A stretch of 64,000 nt of DNA from Thiosocius sp963759055 (GTDB taxonomy: Bacteria; Pseudomonadota; Gammaproteobacteria; Chromatiales; Chromatiaceae), in the NCBI GenBank assembly GCA_963759055.1, contig CAVWYD010000006.1, positions 186,001 to 250,000 on the forward strand. The letters are read 5' to 3'. The notes under the pieces were generated by a model. The model did no database searches and was not told the origin of the DNA. It saw nothing but the letters and a program-made list of their open reading frames with translations. The position numbers and the translations under genes are program-made. Shown here piece by piece: positions 44,928 through 55,176 of this stretch (position 1 is its first letter; every line of letters starts with the position of its first letter).

Positions 44928-47489
44928 ATGAAGCGTATGCTGATTAACGCAACTCAGCCTGAAGAGTTGCGCGTGGCCATTGTTGATGGCCAGAAGCTTT
45001 ACAACCTCGACATCGAAGCTCCCGGCCGGGAGATGAAAAAAGCCAACATCTACAAGGGTCGCATCACCCGCGTAGAGCCCAGTCTGGAAGCCGCCTTCGT
45101 CGACTATGGCTCGGAGCGACACGGTTTTCTGCCGATGAAGGAAATTTCGAGGTCTTATTTCAATTCCGAGGCCTTCGATTCCGGCAAACGCAACATCAAC
45201 GAACTCCTCAAGGAAGGCCAGGAGGTCGTCGTACAGGTCGAAAAGGAGGAAAGAGGCAACAAGGGTGCAGCCCTGACCACGTTCCTCTCGCTGGCCGGCC
45301 GCTACCTGGTTCTGATGCCGAACAACCCCCGTGCCGGCGGCGTTTCGCGCCGCATCGAGGGCGATGACCGCTCGGAGCTGCGCGAGGCAATGAGCAGTCT
45401 GGAAATACCGGAAGGCATGGGTCTCATCGTGCGTACCGCCGGCGTGGGAAAAAATGCCGAAGAGCTGCAGTGGGACCTCGATTATCTCCTCCAGCTTTGG
45501 CACGCCATCGAGCAGTCGGCGGCTGAGCGCAAAGGCGCGTTCCTGATCTACCAGGAAAGCAACGTCATCATCCGTTCGATCCGTGATCACCTGCGAGCCG
45601 ATATTGGCGAGATCGTTATCGACCAGCCGGAGACCTATGCGCAGGCGACCCAGTTCATCGAGCAGGTGATGCCAAAATATCTGCGCAAACTGCGTCTCTA
45701 CGAAGACGAGGTGCCGCTATTCTCGCGCTATCAGATCGAATCGCAGATCGAGGCGGCATTCCGGCGCGAGCTTCGTCTGCCTTCCGGTGGCTCGATCGTG
45801 ATCGATCACACCGAGGCATTGACCTCGATTGATATCAACTCCGCCCGTGCCACCAAGGGTTCCGACATCGAGGAAACCGCCCTCAACACCAATCTCGAGG
45901 CCGCCGATGAGATTGCACGCCAGCTGCGCCTGCGCGATCTGGGCGGCTTGTTCGTGATCGACTTTATCGACATGACGCCTTCGCGCAACCAGCGCGAGGT
46001 GGAAAATCGGCTCAAAGACGCGATGAAGGAAGACCGGGCACGCGTCCAGATCGGACGGATCTCGCGTTTCGGGCTGCTGGAGATGTCACGTCAGCGTCTG
46101 CGCCCGTCGCTCGGTGAGTCAGCCCACCAGGTGTGCCCCCGGTGTGACGGACATGGCTACATACGCAGCGTCGATTCACTGGCGCTTTCGATCCTGCGCA
46201 TCATCGAAGAAGAGGCGCTCAAGGAGAACACCGGGCGTGTCACTGCCCAGTTGCCTATCGAAGTCGCCACCTACCTGCTGAATGAAAAGAGACAGATCAT
46301 CGCAGACGTGGAAAGTCGTCACAGTGTGAGTATCGTCCTGATCCCCAACCGTCAGCTCGATACACCGAAGTACGAAATCGAGCGTTTTCGCCGTCAGGAT
46401 ATGCAGGACGACGAGGCGCCAAGTCATTCTTTGGAAAAAGAGTTTGCGCCGCAAGACATGCCCCCGGCGGAACGCCCGCAACCAAAGGCCGAACAGGCGG
46501 CGGTCAAACAGATCTCCCCCGCTACTCCCGCACCGCAGCGACCGGATCCGGAGTCTGTGCCAGTGCCAGTGCCCACCAGCGAGAACGGTTTTATAAAACG
46601 GCTTTTCAGCAGCATCTTCTCACCCAAAGAAGCGGCTGAAGCCTCATCCGGCGACGCGCCGGCGGAAGCGGAATCAAAAACTTCCGACAGTGAGCGCAAA
46701 GGAGGCGGTCAGCGTCGAACCGGACAACGCGCCGGCAGCCGTCAGGGCGAGGGCCGTCAGGGCCGGAGCCGCCGCGGCGGCCGTTCCGGCGGTCAGCAGC
46801 GCACAGGCAATGGTTCGAAAACGACCCAGAAGCCGGCCGCCGAGAAGACCGACAAGAAAGAGGCTTCGGCGCCAGCACAGGCCAAGGAGCCGGGCAAAAA
46901 GGATCAGATCAAGGACGACGGCGCAGACGGCAGCGGCAAGCGCAGTTCACGCCGCGGCAGACGGGGGGGACGCAGGCGTCGGGGTGGCGGGGACAAAGCG
47001 ACCGCCAATGGCGATGCAGGAAAAAACCTGGAATCAACGGTTTCCGGACAAGCTGGGCAGGTTCAGGCTGATGACAGGAAAACAGACAGCGCGCAAAAGT
47101 CCGATCCCGGCAATAAGCCTGCGCCGAAACCGGCAGCTGTGCAGACAGGCAGATCCGGCGACACACCGCCCTCCGGTGACGAGGCAGTAAAGACAACAAA
47201 ACCGAGTCCCCCGACTCCGTCTGCGGTCGAAAATGCACCCGCAACCAGTGTCAAACCGGTCGATCCGAAACCGGTAACGCCGCCTCCGGCCAAGGCCGAA
47301 AAGCCCGTTGCGAAGCCAGTGGAGACCGCACCGGCCAAACCTGCGGCACAAATAAAACCGGCGGCAGAGCCTTCATCGCCCCCGACACCACGCCCGCCAT
47401 CCATCGAAAGAGCGGGGGCTCCTGCAACTGCCAAGGAATCGGGGCAGGCCAAGGCCACGCCGGCTGCGGCCGCGCCGAAGGAAGACTGA
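44928..47489 (+). CDS. rne: Ribonuclease E
   Basis: Endoribonuclease that starts mRNA turnover and rRNA/tRNA processing and scaffolds the degradosome. The 853-residue protein has an S1 domain (about 35-120, YKGRITRVEPSLEAAFVDYG) and the catalytic DNase-I-like domain with IDINSAR and FVIDFIDM Asp residues. The Zn-link CPRCDGHG follows. The region from about residue 500 on is disordered: Lys/Arg-rich, then Pro/Ala/Lys-rich. This matches RNase E, not the shorter RNase G. A GAAAGGA site precedes the ATG. Confidence 0.96.
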   Translation: MKRMLINATQPEELRVAIVDGQKLYNLDIEAPGREMKKANIYKGRITRVEPSLEAAFVDYGSERHGFLPMKEISRSYFNSEAFDSGKRNINELLKEGQEVVVQVEKEERGNKGAALTTFLSLAGRYLVLMPNNPRAGGVSRRIEGDDRSELREAMSSLEIPEGMGLIVRTAGVGKNAEELQWDLDYLLQLWHAIEQSAAERKGAFLIYQESNVIIRSIRDHLRADIGEIVIDQPETYAQATQFIEQVMPKYLRKLRLYEDEVPLFSRYQIESQIEAAFRRELRLPSGGSIVIDHTEALTSIDINSARATKGSDIEETALNTNLEAADEIARQLRLRDLGGLFVIDFIDMTPSRNQREVENRLKDAMKEDRARVQIGRISRFGLLEMSRQRLRPSLGESAHQVCPRCDGHGYIRSVDSLALSILRIIEEEALKENTGRVTAQLPIEVATYLLNEKRQIIADVESRHSVSIVLIPNRQLDTPKYEIERFRRQDMQDDEAPSHSLEKEFAPQDMPPAERPQPKAEQAAVKQISPATPAPQRPDPESVPVPVPTSENGFIKRLFSSIFSPKEAAEASSGDAPAEAESKTSDSERKGGGQRRTGQRAGSRQGEGRQGRSRRGGRSGGQQRTGNGSKTTQKPAAEKTDKKEASAPAQAKEPGKKDQIKDDGADGSGKRSSRRGRRGGRRRRGGGDKATANGDAGKNLESTVSGQAGQVQADDRKTDSAQKSDPGNKPAPKPAAVQTGRSGDTPPSGDEAVKTTKPSPPTPSAVENAPATSVKPVDPKPVTPPPAKAEKPVAKPVETAPAKPAAQIKPAAEPSSPPTPRPPSIERAGAPATAKESGQAKATPAAAAPKED

Positions 47490-47540
47490 ACGGGACAGAT
47501 CGGTTACGCCATCTGCAGGTGGCTCACCCAACGGGCGACG

Positions 47541-48017
47541 TCACTTGAGGTGGCGTTGCCTGATTTCCTGCAACAGGCCCTCTGAGGCCGCCTCGACAAG
47601 GTCGAATACACGGTCGAAGCCCGAGGGGCCGCCGTAGTACGGATCCGGCACCTCCCGGGTGCGCATGTGATCCGCGAAGTCCATGAACATATAGATCTTG
47701 TCGACATGCTGATCGGGGCAGATCTCGCTCAATGACATGTAGTTGTCCTGATCCATTGCCACCACAAAATCGAATAAATCGAAATCGTCCGGCTCGACCC
47801 TTCGCGCCACGAGATCCGAGATATCTATCCCCCGCTCCTGCGCCGTCGCCTGCGCACGCCTGTCCGGCGCACTTCCGACGTGATAGGCGTGGGTACCCGC
47901 CGAGTCGATCTCAATGGCCTGTGAAAGGCCCTCATTCTCGACCAGGGCGCGAAACACGCCATGCGCAGTGGGTGATCTGCAGATATTGCCCATGCAGACG
48001 AACAGAACCTTTACCAT
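47541..48017 (-). CDS. Low-molecular-weight protein-tyrosine phosphatase
   Basis: Dephosphorylates tyrosine, often on tyrosine kinases of polysaccharide export. The 158-residue protein starts VKVLFVCMGNICRSPTAHG, giving the CX5R loop with Cys8 and Arg14, and ends with the DPYYGG general-acid loop. ATG 48017 or 48026 is the start; the frame extends upstream without family homology. No matching kinase is in the window. Confidence 0.88.
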   Translation of the reverse strand: MVKVLFVCMGNICRSPTAHGVFRALVENEGLSQAIEIDSAGTHAYHVGSAPDRRAQATAQERGIDISDLVARRVEPDDFDLFDFVVAMDQDNYMSLSEICPDQHVDKIYMFMDFADHMRTREVPDPYYGGPSGFDRVFDLVEAASEGLLQEIRQRHLK

Positions 48018-48454
48018 TTCTTCCATAGTCCATGAACTGAAGGCGCATTGCCGCCTTCTCGATATGATCGCGCGTAACGGCCTTGGCCGCAAAGTGTCGG
48101 CATGGCCGGCGAGAGTCTTTCGAACCGATCGCTCAGTGTCAATCGATTGTCAATCGCGACATGCGAATCTTTGCAAGAGCTTCCGGGGCGGCCGCAAGTT
48201 GCCCTGAATTCTTTGCATTTTTTGACGCACGATTTCAGCCTTGATCATAACTTTTTCGATGATTGCCCGTCTGTAATTGCGAAGCCGAATGCAATGACTA
48301 TACTGGCTCTGCTGGGCAGTCTTTCCGAAGAAACTCGACAAAGAGCGAGAAGTCTGCCCCAGCCCCTTGTTTAACAAAATGTTTTGGATATCGGCCAACA
48401 CTTCCTGTCTGTAATGGCCCGGTACCTTGAAAGATTCAACACGGAGGGAAGGTC
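48018..48454. other. Intergenic region with a sigma-70-like promoter candidate
   Basis: This divergent gap of about 440 bases has no supported gene. The short CGGCC-TT-GGCCG repeat (48078-48089) sits near the phosphatase start. On the plus strand TTGCGA (48277-48282) and TATACT (48299-48304) are separated by 16 bases, a fair sigma-70 promoter about 150 bases upstream of the gene at 48455. Confidence 0.35.
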
Positions 48455-48964
48455 GTGCAAAGGACTCAGCAAAGGACGCCAGAGCCGCGCCAAAGTAATC
48501 CCGGGGAATTGGGAGGGCAGCGTCACGCGCACGGGCAGCGTGAGTCTCGCCACCTGCTCAACCGGGGTTCCGAACCAGAACGCGCCTACTTTCGTTGTGG
48601 TCGCTATTTCACCGTGGGTCATGAATGGTATGCCACGGTGCGGGAAGGGACTGAAATCGGGCCTTTCACAACCCGCAATGAGGCTCAAATGGCACTGGCG
48701 AATCACGTCACTGACTGCTTTATCGCGTCTTGCGGACATATCGGGCAAATAGATGCGCATGGTGAGCGGGACGCCACCATGCTTGAAGTGCTGGTCCAGG
48801 AACTGGCGAGTTGTCACGAACATGCCCGACTCCGCAGCGAGAACTGTGCCTATATCTGGGCCAAACAGCGTCTGGAAGAGATCGACGGTCATCCCGAAAA
48901 ATTCGTCCATGCCGATGTGCGCATGAATGCGTTGAGGTACTTTTTGTCGGAGCTGGATCGTTAG
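48455..48964 (+). CDS. Hypothetical protein with a GPF/REG domain (possibly DUF6316-like)
   Basis: A 169-residue soluble protein starting at GTG. The first 40 residues are polar and low in complexity. Residues about 45-85 (FRCGRYFTVGHEWYATVREG and GPFTTRNEAQMA) resemble the DUF6316-type domain in my memory, which I cannot verify. The C-terminal half is helical (ALRYFLSEL). Function unknown. It is followed by the GIN-domain protein after 25 bases. Confidence 0.55.
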   Translation: MQRTQQRTPEPRQSNPGELGGQRHAHGQRESRHLLNRGSEPERAYFRCGRYFTVGHEWYATVREGTEIGPFTTRNEAQMALANHVTDCFIASCGHIGQIDAHGERDATMLEVLVQELASCHEHARLRSENCAYIWAKQRLEEIDGHPEKFVHADVRMNALRYFLSELDR

Positions 48965-48989
48965 CCCGACATCGTCTTTGGAGTTTCTC

Positions 48990-49733
48990 GTGAAACACGC
49001 TATCACCGCGATGCTGCTGTGCCTCGCCGCCGGCATTGCCCACGGTGGAGCGACGGTCACGATCAATGGCCGGACCATACAAAGTGCGGGCAACAGCATT
49101 GTCATCACCAACGACACCATGGTCGTCGATGGCCTCGGTCGATCTGGGCAGGTGATTCAGGGATCGGGTAAGAGCGCAACAGAAAACCGCGATCTCCATG
49201 ACTTCACTGAACTGCGTCTGGACATCAGTGCGAATGTCACCGTAACGCCAGGCGACAAGACCAAATGCACGATCACCGCTGACGACAACATACTGCCACT
49301 GATTCTTACGGAGCATTTTGGCAAGGTTCTCCGGATCACCACCACGGAAAGCTATTCGTCTCGCCAAGGGGTAAAGATCGCGATCGAGGTTCCACTTCTC
49401 ACAAAGGCACAGATCAATGGTTCCGGCGCAATCAGCGTTGTGGGTGCAACAGCAGAGGAACTTGCTTTGGTGATCAACGGCTCCGGAGACATCCATGCGA
49501 ACGGGGAAGTGACGGAGCTCAGAGCCAGGATCAATGGATCAGGAAATGTTTATGCAGCAGATCTTCGGGCGAAGAAGGTAACGGTAGTCCTGAACGGATC
49601 GGGCGATGCCGACATACATGTCATCAGTGATCTCACGATAAAAGTGAATGGTAGCGGTGGCGTTTCATATTCCGGCGCGCCTTCAACAGTGAACTCTTCC
49701 CTGAATGGTTCGGGCAGGATCCGAAAAAGATAG
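48990..49733 (+). CDS. Exported GIN-domain (DUF2807) protein
   Basis: A 247-residue secreted protein of the 'head GIN' auto-transporter-adhesin-like domain family (DUF2807). A signal peptide (KHAITAMLLCLAAGIAHG) is followed by a beta-helix-like array in which short INGSG and VNGSG turns recur at roughly 20-residue spacing (AQINGSGAISV, VINGSGDIHA, RINGSGNVYA, VLNGSGDADI, VNGSGGVSY, LNGSGRI). The GTG at 48990 is preferred over an in-frame TTG upstream because the signal peptide begins there. Function in the cell envelope is unknown. Confidence 0.82.
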   Translation: MKHAITAMLLCLAAGIAHGGATVTINGRTIQSAGNSIVITNDTMVVDGLGRSGQVIQGSGKSATENRDLHDFTELRLDISANVTVTPGDKTKCTITADDNILPLILTEHFGKVLRITTTESYSSRQGVKIAIEVPLLTKAQINGSGAISVVGATAEELALVINGSGDIHANGEVTELRARINGSGNVYAADLRAKKVTVVLNGSGDADIHVISDLTIKVNGSGGVSYSGAPSTVNSSLNGSGRIRKR

Positions 49734-49984
49734 GAAACGTGGGTATCGGGCCAGACGGCCCGGATCTTCCGGTCCGAATAACGGCACTCTAGGCCACAGC
49801 AGTGGGTTCCGTTTGGCCACGCCTTGTTCAGATGATCCTCCCCCTCGGAGCCTGCCCGCTTTGCGAAGTTCGCAGCGAACCGACCCACTCAATCGAATAT
49901 TCGAATTAACTAAGCGGAAACACTGGACGATAACCTCGGGACAGGTCATCTTTTCATTTCTGCAGAGAATCGGATCCGAAACAA

Positions 49985-52453
49985 GTGGTTAAAAAGGAAC
50001 AAATAAAGAATCTGTTGCTCGATTGGCGGGGCCGGATCGCGCCTGCCGCGGACGATCTGATGGAACAGATGTTCGAATCTGCCGACCAAGTGTTGCTCGA
50101 ATATGCAGACAAGGCCGAAAACAACGCGATCCAGGCAAAGTTCATTGAAGGACAGCGCGAGCTGTGGGCGAAAAAAACGCAGGTCGCATCCCTCTTCCGC
50201 GACAATCTCGGGCGCGAGCTGTTCCAGTTCATGCGCCCTGTCCAGCGTGCCGATGCGCCCGGCTCGGAAACCTTGAGCCTGGTCAGCAAGGAAACCTTCG
50301 AACTCAGCCTGGCGCTGCAGACCATCTCCGACCAGGCGGTACAGAACAACCAGGAACTTTATTACGCCTTGTCGCAGCGCCTCGGTGTGGTCACCGGCAG
50401 TCCCGCGGTTGACTATGAGCAACTCCCGGCCGGTCCGCATCAGTTGGCCGGGGTGTTCGAAAGTGCCGCCCAGATGCTGACCGTGGAGCGCCAGGTGCTG
50501 CTGGCTTTATACACATTGTTCGAACGTGAGGTGATCCGGGAATCGCCACCCTGGCATGATGACCTGAACGAGGTAATGCGCAAGAGCGGCATACTGCCGA
50601 ACCTGAAATACCGGATTAAACGTGATCCGGACAAACTGCGGCCCGAAAAAAACAAGCCCAAAGTCGACACCAGTCCTCGCGGACAGGCGCCCGGCTATGG
50701 CGGCACCTATCAGAACGAGTCTGTCCTGCCCGGTTACCAGGGCTCGGTTGGCACCGGCGGATCACCGCCTCCGGTGCACGGCCACAGCAGCTACGACGGC
50801 AACGCCGGACCTGGTAGCGCCGCGCACGATTCCGGAGGTTTTTCAGGTGGCAGTGGATCGGAATCTTCCGTGCCCCTTTACGACAATTACGGAAACAGGA
50901 TTGGTCCAGAGCCCACTGTAGCCGATACCGGCGATTATTCTCCAAGCGCCGGCTCGTGGAATGACACGCCGGGCCAAGACGGGGGCGCGGATTCCACTGG
51001 CCGCGACCATGGAACCCAGGACACAGGCGGCGGCGGGAAGGAGCTTGGCGACCAGCTTCTGGGCCGGATCCGGGAACTGCTGACAGCGCGCCGTGCGCAC
51101 CAGAGCAGTGCCGACGGATCCGCGGCAAGACCAGACCCGGTTGCCCCCGCACCTGCATCAATAGTGGCCGCTGTCATCGACAGCCCCCAGGTAAGGCAGT
51201 CGGTAGTTATACCCGAGACCGGCACACTCGACGCGGGCGTACGTCAGGTAACGGTTTCCAGGGAGCTGCTGGAAAAGCTGCGCGTAGCCCTGTCGGCGCA
51301 ACGTGCGCAGATCAAAGAAACGGTGGGTGAAGACAAGCTGAGCCATTTCGATGAAGACACCATCGATATCGTCGGAATGCTCTTCGAAGTCATGCTCAAC
51401 GATGATCGCCTGAACAATACGGTCAAGGCATTGCTCAGCCATCTGCATACGCCCTATCTGAAGCTGGCGGTGCGTGACCGCGCTTTTCTGAAACGCCCCA
51501 ACCACCCGGCGCGGCGCCTGTTCGACAACATGGTCGAAGCGGGCTCGCGCTGGGTGGACGAGCGCGACCTCACTCAAGGCATATATCCGAAGCTGCAGCG
51601 CGTGGTCGACTTGATCATGCAGGCCGGGGACCACCCCTTACAATTGCTGCTGGAGCTCGACGAAGGTCTGTCGGCCGAAATTATGGTGCGGTCCGAGCGT
51701 CAAAAGGTCCGCGAAGTCCGCACCGTCGAGACCGAAAAAGGCAAAGCGAGGCTGGAAGAAGCACGGGAGGCAGCAGCTCAGGCCACACATCAGTTCCTGG
51801 CGGCCACCGGCACCCCCGTGCACTTTCAGGAGTTCATTGCCGGCCCATGGACTGACTACCTCACCCTGCTGTATCTGCGAAGCAACGGGGATACTGACAG
51901 TGGCATCTGGCACAGTGCCCTGGGATTGGGTAAGCGTCTGCGTGCCTACGTCGACGGATTGGCCAAGGGGAGCAGGCCCAGCGAGGATGAGCTGAAGGCT
52001 CTGCGCAATGAGCTGGTTCAACGGCTTGGCGACGCTATCCCACATTACGAGGCCAAGGTTCAGCAGCTGTTCGAGCTGTTCTCCGGTGACCACGAGGTCA
52101 CCATTGTCGCCCCCAGCCCAGAGATACCTCCGCCTGCCCCGGCAGTCAAAGTCAAACTTTCATCCAGCGGCAAGGATCTGCTCCAACGTCTGCCCAAGCT
52201 TCCGCCGGGCAGCTGGGTGGTTTTTCACAGCCGCGACGAGGCCGACCAGGTCGTCAAGCTCTCCTGGTTCAACCGCAAGACCGAGCGCTTTCTTTTTGTC
52301 GATCAGGCCGGCGCCAAGGCGCTGGTCGTGCCGCTGCAAAAACTTGCCGATCAGATCGACAGGGAGCGCGCGCATGTGATGCTCGCCACCGGCACATCCT
52401 ATGTCGAGTCGTCTCTGGAGCGTGCATTGAACACGTTGGAAAAGCGCGACTGA
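49985..52453 (+). CDS. DUF1631 family protein
   Basis: An 822-residue cytoplasmic, mainly helical protein that matches DUF1631, a family without known activity. The N terminus (DDLMEQMFESADQ) and the ELFQFMRPVQ segment, the low-complexity Gly/Ser/Tyr-rich middle (residues about 225-370) and the conserved C-terminal half (RAYVDGLAKGSRPSEDELKAL region, LQRLPKLPPGSWVVF) support it. The start is GTG at 49985. A PilZ-domain gene follows after 23 bases; the pair may be co-transcribed. Confidence 0.78.
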   Translation: MVKKEQIKNLLLDWRGRIAPAADDLMEQMFESADQVLLEYADKAENNAIQAKFIEGQRELWAKKTQVASLFRDNLGRELFQFMRPVQRADAPGSETLSLVSKETFELSLALQTISDQAVQNNQELYYALSQRLGVVTGSPAVDYEQLPAGPHQLAGVFESAAQMLTVERQVLLALYTLFEREVIRESPPWHDDLNEVMRKSGILPNLKYRIKRDPDKLRPEKNKPKVDTSPRGQAPGYGGTYQNESVLPGYQGSVGTGGSPPPVHGHSSYDGNAGPGSAAHDSGGFSGGSGSESSVPLYDNYGNRIGPEPTVADTGDYSPSAGSWNDTPGQDGGADSTGRDHGTQDTGGGGKELGDQLLGRIRELLTARRAHQSSADGSAARPDPVAPAPASIVAAVIDSPQVRQSVVIPETGTLDAGVRQVTVSRELLEKLRVALSAQRAQIKETVGEDKLSHFDEDTIDIVGMLFEVMLNDDRLNNTVKALLSHLHTPYLKLAVRDRAFLKRPNHPARRLFDNMVEAGSRWVDERDLTQGIYPKLQRVVDLIMQAGDHPLQLLLELDEGLSAEIMVRSERQKVREVRTVETEKGKARLEEAREAAAQATHQFLAATGTPVHFQEFIAGPWTDYLTLLYLRSNGDTDSGIWHSALGLGKRLRAYVDGLAKGSRPSEDELKALRNELVQRLGDAIPHYEAKVQQLFELFSGDHEVTIVAPSPEIPPPAPAVKVKLSSSGKDLLQRLPKLPPGSWVVFHSRDEADQVVKLSWFNRKTERFLFVDQAGAKALVVPLQKLADQIDRERAHVMLATGTSYVESSLERALNTLEKRD

Positions 52454-52476
52454 ACCCGGAATAGAAGAGGCACCGC

Positions 52477-52827
52477 ATGGAAAAGAGAAAACACGATCGA
52501 ATTGCTCTGAAAGACATCGGCTGGCACGCCGAGCTGATAGATCAGGTCGGCGGCAACAAGCTTGGGGAAGTCGTGAATCTCTCGCCGAGTGGGCTGATGC
52601 TGATAACGGCCAATCCCGTCGAGATCGATAACCTGTATCAGGTCGAGTGTGTTGCAAGCGGCCCGGATGGACAGAGCGGCCGATTTACCGCCGGTGTCAT
52701 TGTGCTGTGGAGGACCGACGCCAGCCAACGTGACACCTATTGGGCAGGTATGCAAATCATCGACATCGATGCGGAATCGCAGGCACGATTGCTAAAAGTA
52801 AGCGCAGCCATGGCGGCCAAAAACTGA
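52477..52827 (+). CDS. PilZ domain protein
   Basis: Probable cyclic-di-GMP receptor. The 116-residue protein has the two PilZ motifs: RxxxR in R4-K-H-D-R8 and (D/N)xSxxG in N34-L-S-P-S-G39. The rest is the short PilZ beta-barrel. It follows the DUF1631 gene closely, a neighbour pair that suggests a shared pathway. Upstream AAGAGGC is a reasonable ribosome binding site. Confidence 0.82.
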   Translation: MEKRKHDRIALKDIGWHAELIDQVGGNKLGEVVNLSPSGLMLITANPVEIDNLYQVECVASGPDGQSGRFTAGVIVLWRTDASQRDTYWAGMQIIDIDAESQARLLKVSAAMAAKN

Positions 52828-53082
52828 ACGGTTTGCAGCGATCGCCGGCCGAATTTCCGGCGGGTTTCACGAACAAATCGGCCCCAACGATGCACAGAAC
52901 GGTCCGTGCGATCCGAAACGGCGCCGATGCAACGGCTGAAGAGCTGACTAAACTTACGGAAAGGCTGGACACGACCAACGTGACCGGCATCGGCAGTGCG
53001 TTAGACAACCCTTATCGAATGGTTCGATAATGGCGCAGAACAATAATCACCAAGAGTGCAATCTCTTGAAGTCAGGGATTTC

Positions 53083-55161
53083 GTGAGCACCAGTTTCGCA
53101 TACGAACAATATTTCGGTCTCGAAGAACATCCGTTCTCGATCACCCCCGACCCGCGCTTTGTCTACCTGAGCGACAGTCACCGCGCGGCGCTCGAGCATC
53201 TGGAGCATGGCGCGACGGGCGGCGTGAACGGTTTCGTTCTGCTCACCGGCGACGTAGGTACGGGAAAAACGATGATGTGCCGTACGTTTCTGGAGAATCT
53301 CCCACCCAAAACCGAAGTTGCCCTGATTCTAAATCCTATCCTCACACTCAACGAATTCCTGCAAACCATCTGCGACGAACTCAACCTGGAAATCGAAGGT
53401 AGCCGCAAGTCCAACAAGAATCTGATCGACCAACTGAATCGATTTCTGCTCCAGGTCTACGCGGTTGGGCAAAAGACCATCCTGATCGTCGACGAGGCAC
53501 AGAACCTCACCCAGGAACTGCTCGAGCAGATTCGTCTCCTGACCAACCTGGAGACCAGCACCGACAAACTGCTGCAGATATTTCTCATCGGACAGCCTGA
53601 GCTGCGGAAATTGCTCAACCGACCCGAGATGCTTCAGGTGTCGCAACGCATTACTTCGCGTTTTCACCTCGGCCCCCTGAACAAAGCCGAAACGCATGAT
53701 TACATCTCGCGACGGCTGGATGTAGCCGGCGCGGACGAGGACGATATCGAGTTCACCAAGTCCGGGATCAGGGAGATTTTCGATTTCTCCAAGGGCGTGC
53801 CGCGTCTCATCAATGTAGTTTGCGACAAAGCGCTGTTCTGCGCCTTTGAGGCATCCACCCAAAAAATCGACGCCAAGATCGTGCGCGACGCTGTGCGCAA
53901 GGTGAGCGGGAACCTGGATACGGGCTCGGGCAGGAGCGGCCTCACCAAGGCGGCAATGTCATTGGGAGTGGTTGTCTTATTGTCGGCAGTGTTGCTCGCT
54001 GCCGCCTACTGGACGAACGTGGCAGATGTTCGTCCGTGGGTCGACAATCGCCTGGCCGAATTTCAGGGTATAGAGACCGCTGCTCCCCCAGCGGAAAAGC
54101 CGCAGATGCCGGCACCGACGCAAGCAACTCGTCTGCCAATGGGCGAATTGGGTAATCAGGGGCGGCTGGTTGCGACGGAACCCGAGGCACCGAGCGTGCC
54201 GATCGAGGTTGCGCAGACACCGGTCGACGCACAGGCAACCGTCGATACGTCGAGCCCGGCCATGACAGATGTGGCGGTTGTTGAACCCGTCGTTTCGGAA
54301 ATCTCTGCGGCGACTGGCGAGACAGAAAATGAACCAGTTGTGCGGGAAACATCTCCTGCAACTGCGGAATTAGTTGCTGAACCCGCCCCGCCGCCACAGG
54401 AACAAGTGGTGCAGGCGGCCCCGACAGCCGAGGCAATGGATCGTGAGTCTGCCAAGGTTGAAGCTCCGGCAACTCCGGAGGAACCGCAACCTGCAGCACA
54501 AAACGCCGTCGTGGCCAGCGCCCCGCCGGTACCGGCTGCAAAGAAGTTTCAGCCGCCGCCGGCAAAACGGTCCATGACCGTGCCGCCGGATCAGTCGCTG
54601 GCCGACTACACGCGACGCTACGCCGAGCGCAAACTGCTGTCGATGTGGGGCGTAACGAACACCGGGTCGGCAGGCCTGGACTTCTGTCAGAGCGTCGTCC
54701 GCCACGGATTGAACTGCCTGAACGAAGCCAGTGGCCTGCCCGGCTTGTATCTGTACGATCGGCCGGCGATTCTCTATCTCAAAATCGGCGACGTCTCTTC
54801 CTACGCCGTGGTCTTGAATGCCAGCCCGGAGAGCGTGGTGCTGGACGTCCTCGACCGGGAACACGTGATCCCCGCGAATGCGCTGCGTGATGTATGGGAC
54901 GGAAACTTTCTGCTGTTGTGGAAAACGACAGGGAACATCGACGCTTACCTGGCACAGGGTGCGTCGGGGCCGTCGGTCGTCTGGCTGCGTCGCGCGATCG
55001 ACAAGGTCGAGGGCACGAACACGATCGGCACTGTGTACGATGAAGCGTTGGTTGCGCGAGTCAGGCAGTTTCAGCGCAAAGTGGGGCTGGCGCCGGACGG
55101 CATCGTGGGGCCCCGTACCCTCATACTCCTGCAGAACAAGCTCGCTGAAACGGGGAGCTGA
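53083..55161 (+). CDS. ExeA/GspA-like ATPase with a C-terminal peptidoglycan-binding domain
   Basis: Inner-membrane ATPase of the ExeA type, which in type II secretion systems remodels peptidoglycan to let the secretin assemble. The 692-residue protein has YFGLEEHPFSITPDPRF at the N terminus, Walker A GDVGTGKT (56-63) and Walker B ILIVDEAQN (133-141). One membrane helix lies near 290-310, then a Pro/Ala-rich linker and a peptidoglycan-binding domain at the end (VRQFQRKVGLAPDGIVGPRT). GTG 53083 is chosen because AGGGA precedes it; GTG 53056 is also in frame. Followed by a GspB-like gene. Confidence 0.85.
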   Translation: MSTSFAYEQYFGLEEHPFSITPDPRFVYLSDSHRAALEHLEHGATGGVNGFVLLTGDVGTGKTMMCRTFLENLPPKTEVALILNPILTLNEFLQTICDELNLEIEGSRKSNKNLIDQLNRFLLQVYAVGQKTILIVDEAQNLTQELLEQIRLLTNLETSTDKLLQIFLIGQPELRKLLNRPEMLQVSQRITSRFHLGPLNKAETHDYISRRLDVAGADEDDIEFTKSGIREIFDFSKGVPRLINVVCDKALFCAFEASTQKIDAKIVRDAVRKVSGNLDTGSGRSGLTKAAMSLGVVVLLSAVLLAAAYWTNVADVRPWVDNRLAEFQGIETAAPPAEKPQMPAPTQATRLPMGELGNQGRLVATEPEAPSVPIEVAQTPVDAQATVDTSSPAMTDVAVVEPVVSEISAATGETENEPVVRETSPATAELVAEPAPPPQEQVVQAAPTAEAMDRESAKVEAPATPEEPQPAAQNAVVASAPPVPAAKKFQPPPAKRSMTVPPDQSLADYTRRYAERKLLSMWGVTNTGSAGLDFCQSVVRHGLNCLNEASGLPGLYLYDRPAILYLKIGDVSSYAVVLNASPESVVLDVLDREHVIPANALRDVWDGNFLLLWKTTGNIDAYLAQGASGPSVVWLRRAIDKVEGTNTIGTVYDEALVARVRQFQRKVGLAPDGIVGPRTLILLQNKLAETGS

Positions 55162-55176
55162 GGTAACGAATTCGCC

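Noticed and set aside
52890..53030. Possible 46-residue gene between the PilZ and ExeA-like genes
   Set aside because: No ribosome binding site or recognisable features; likely chance frame.
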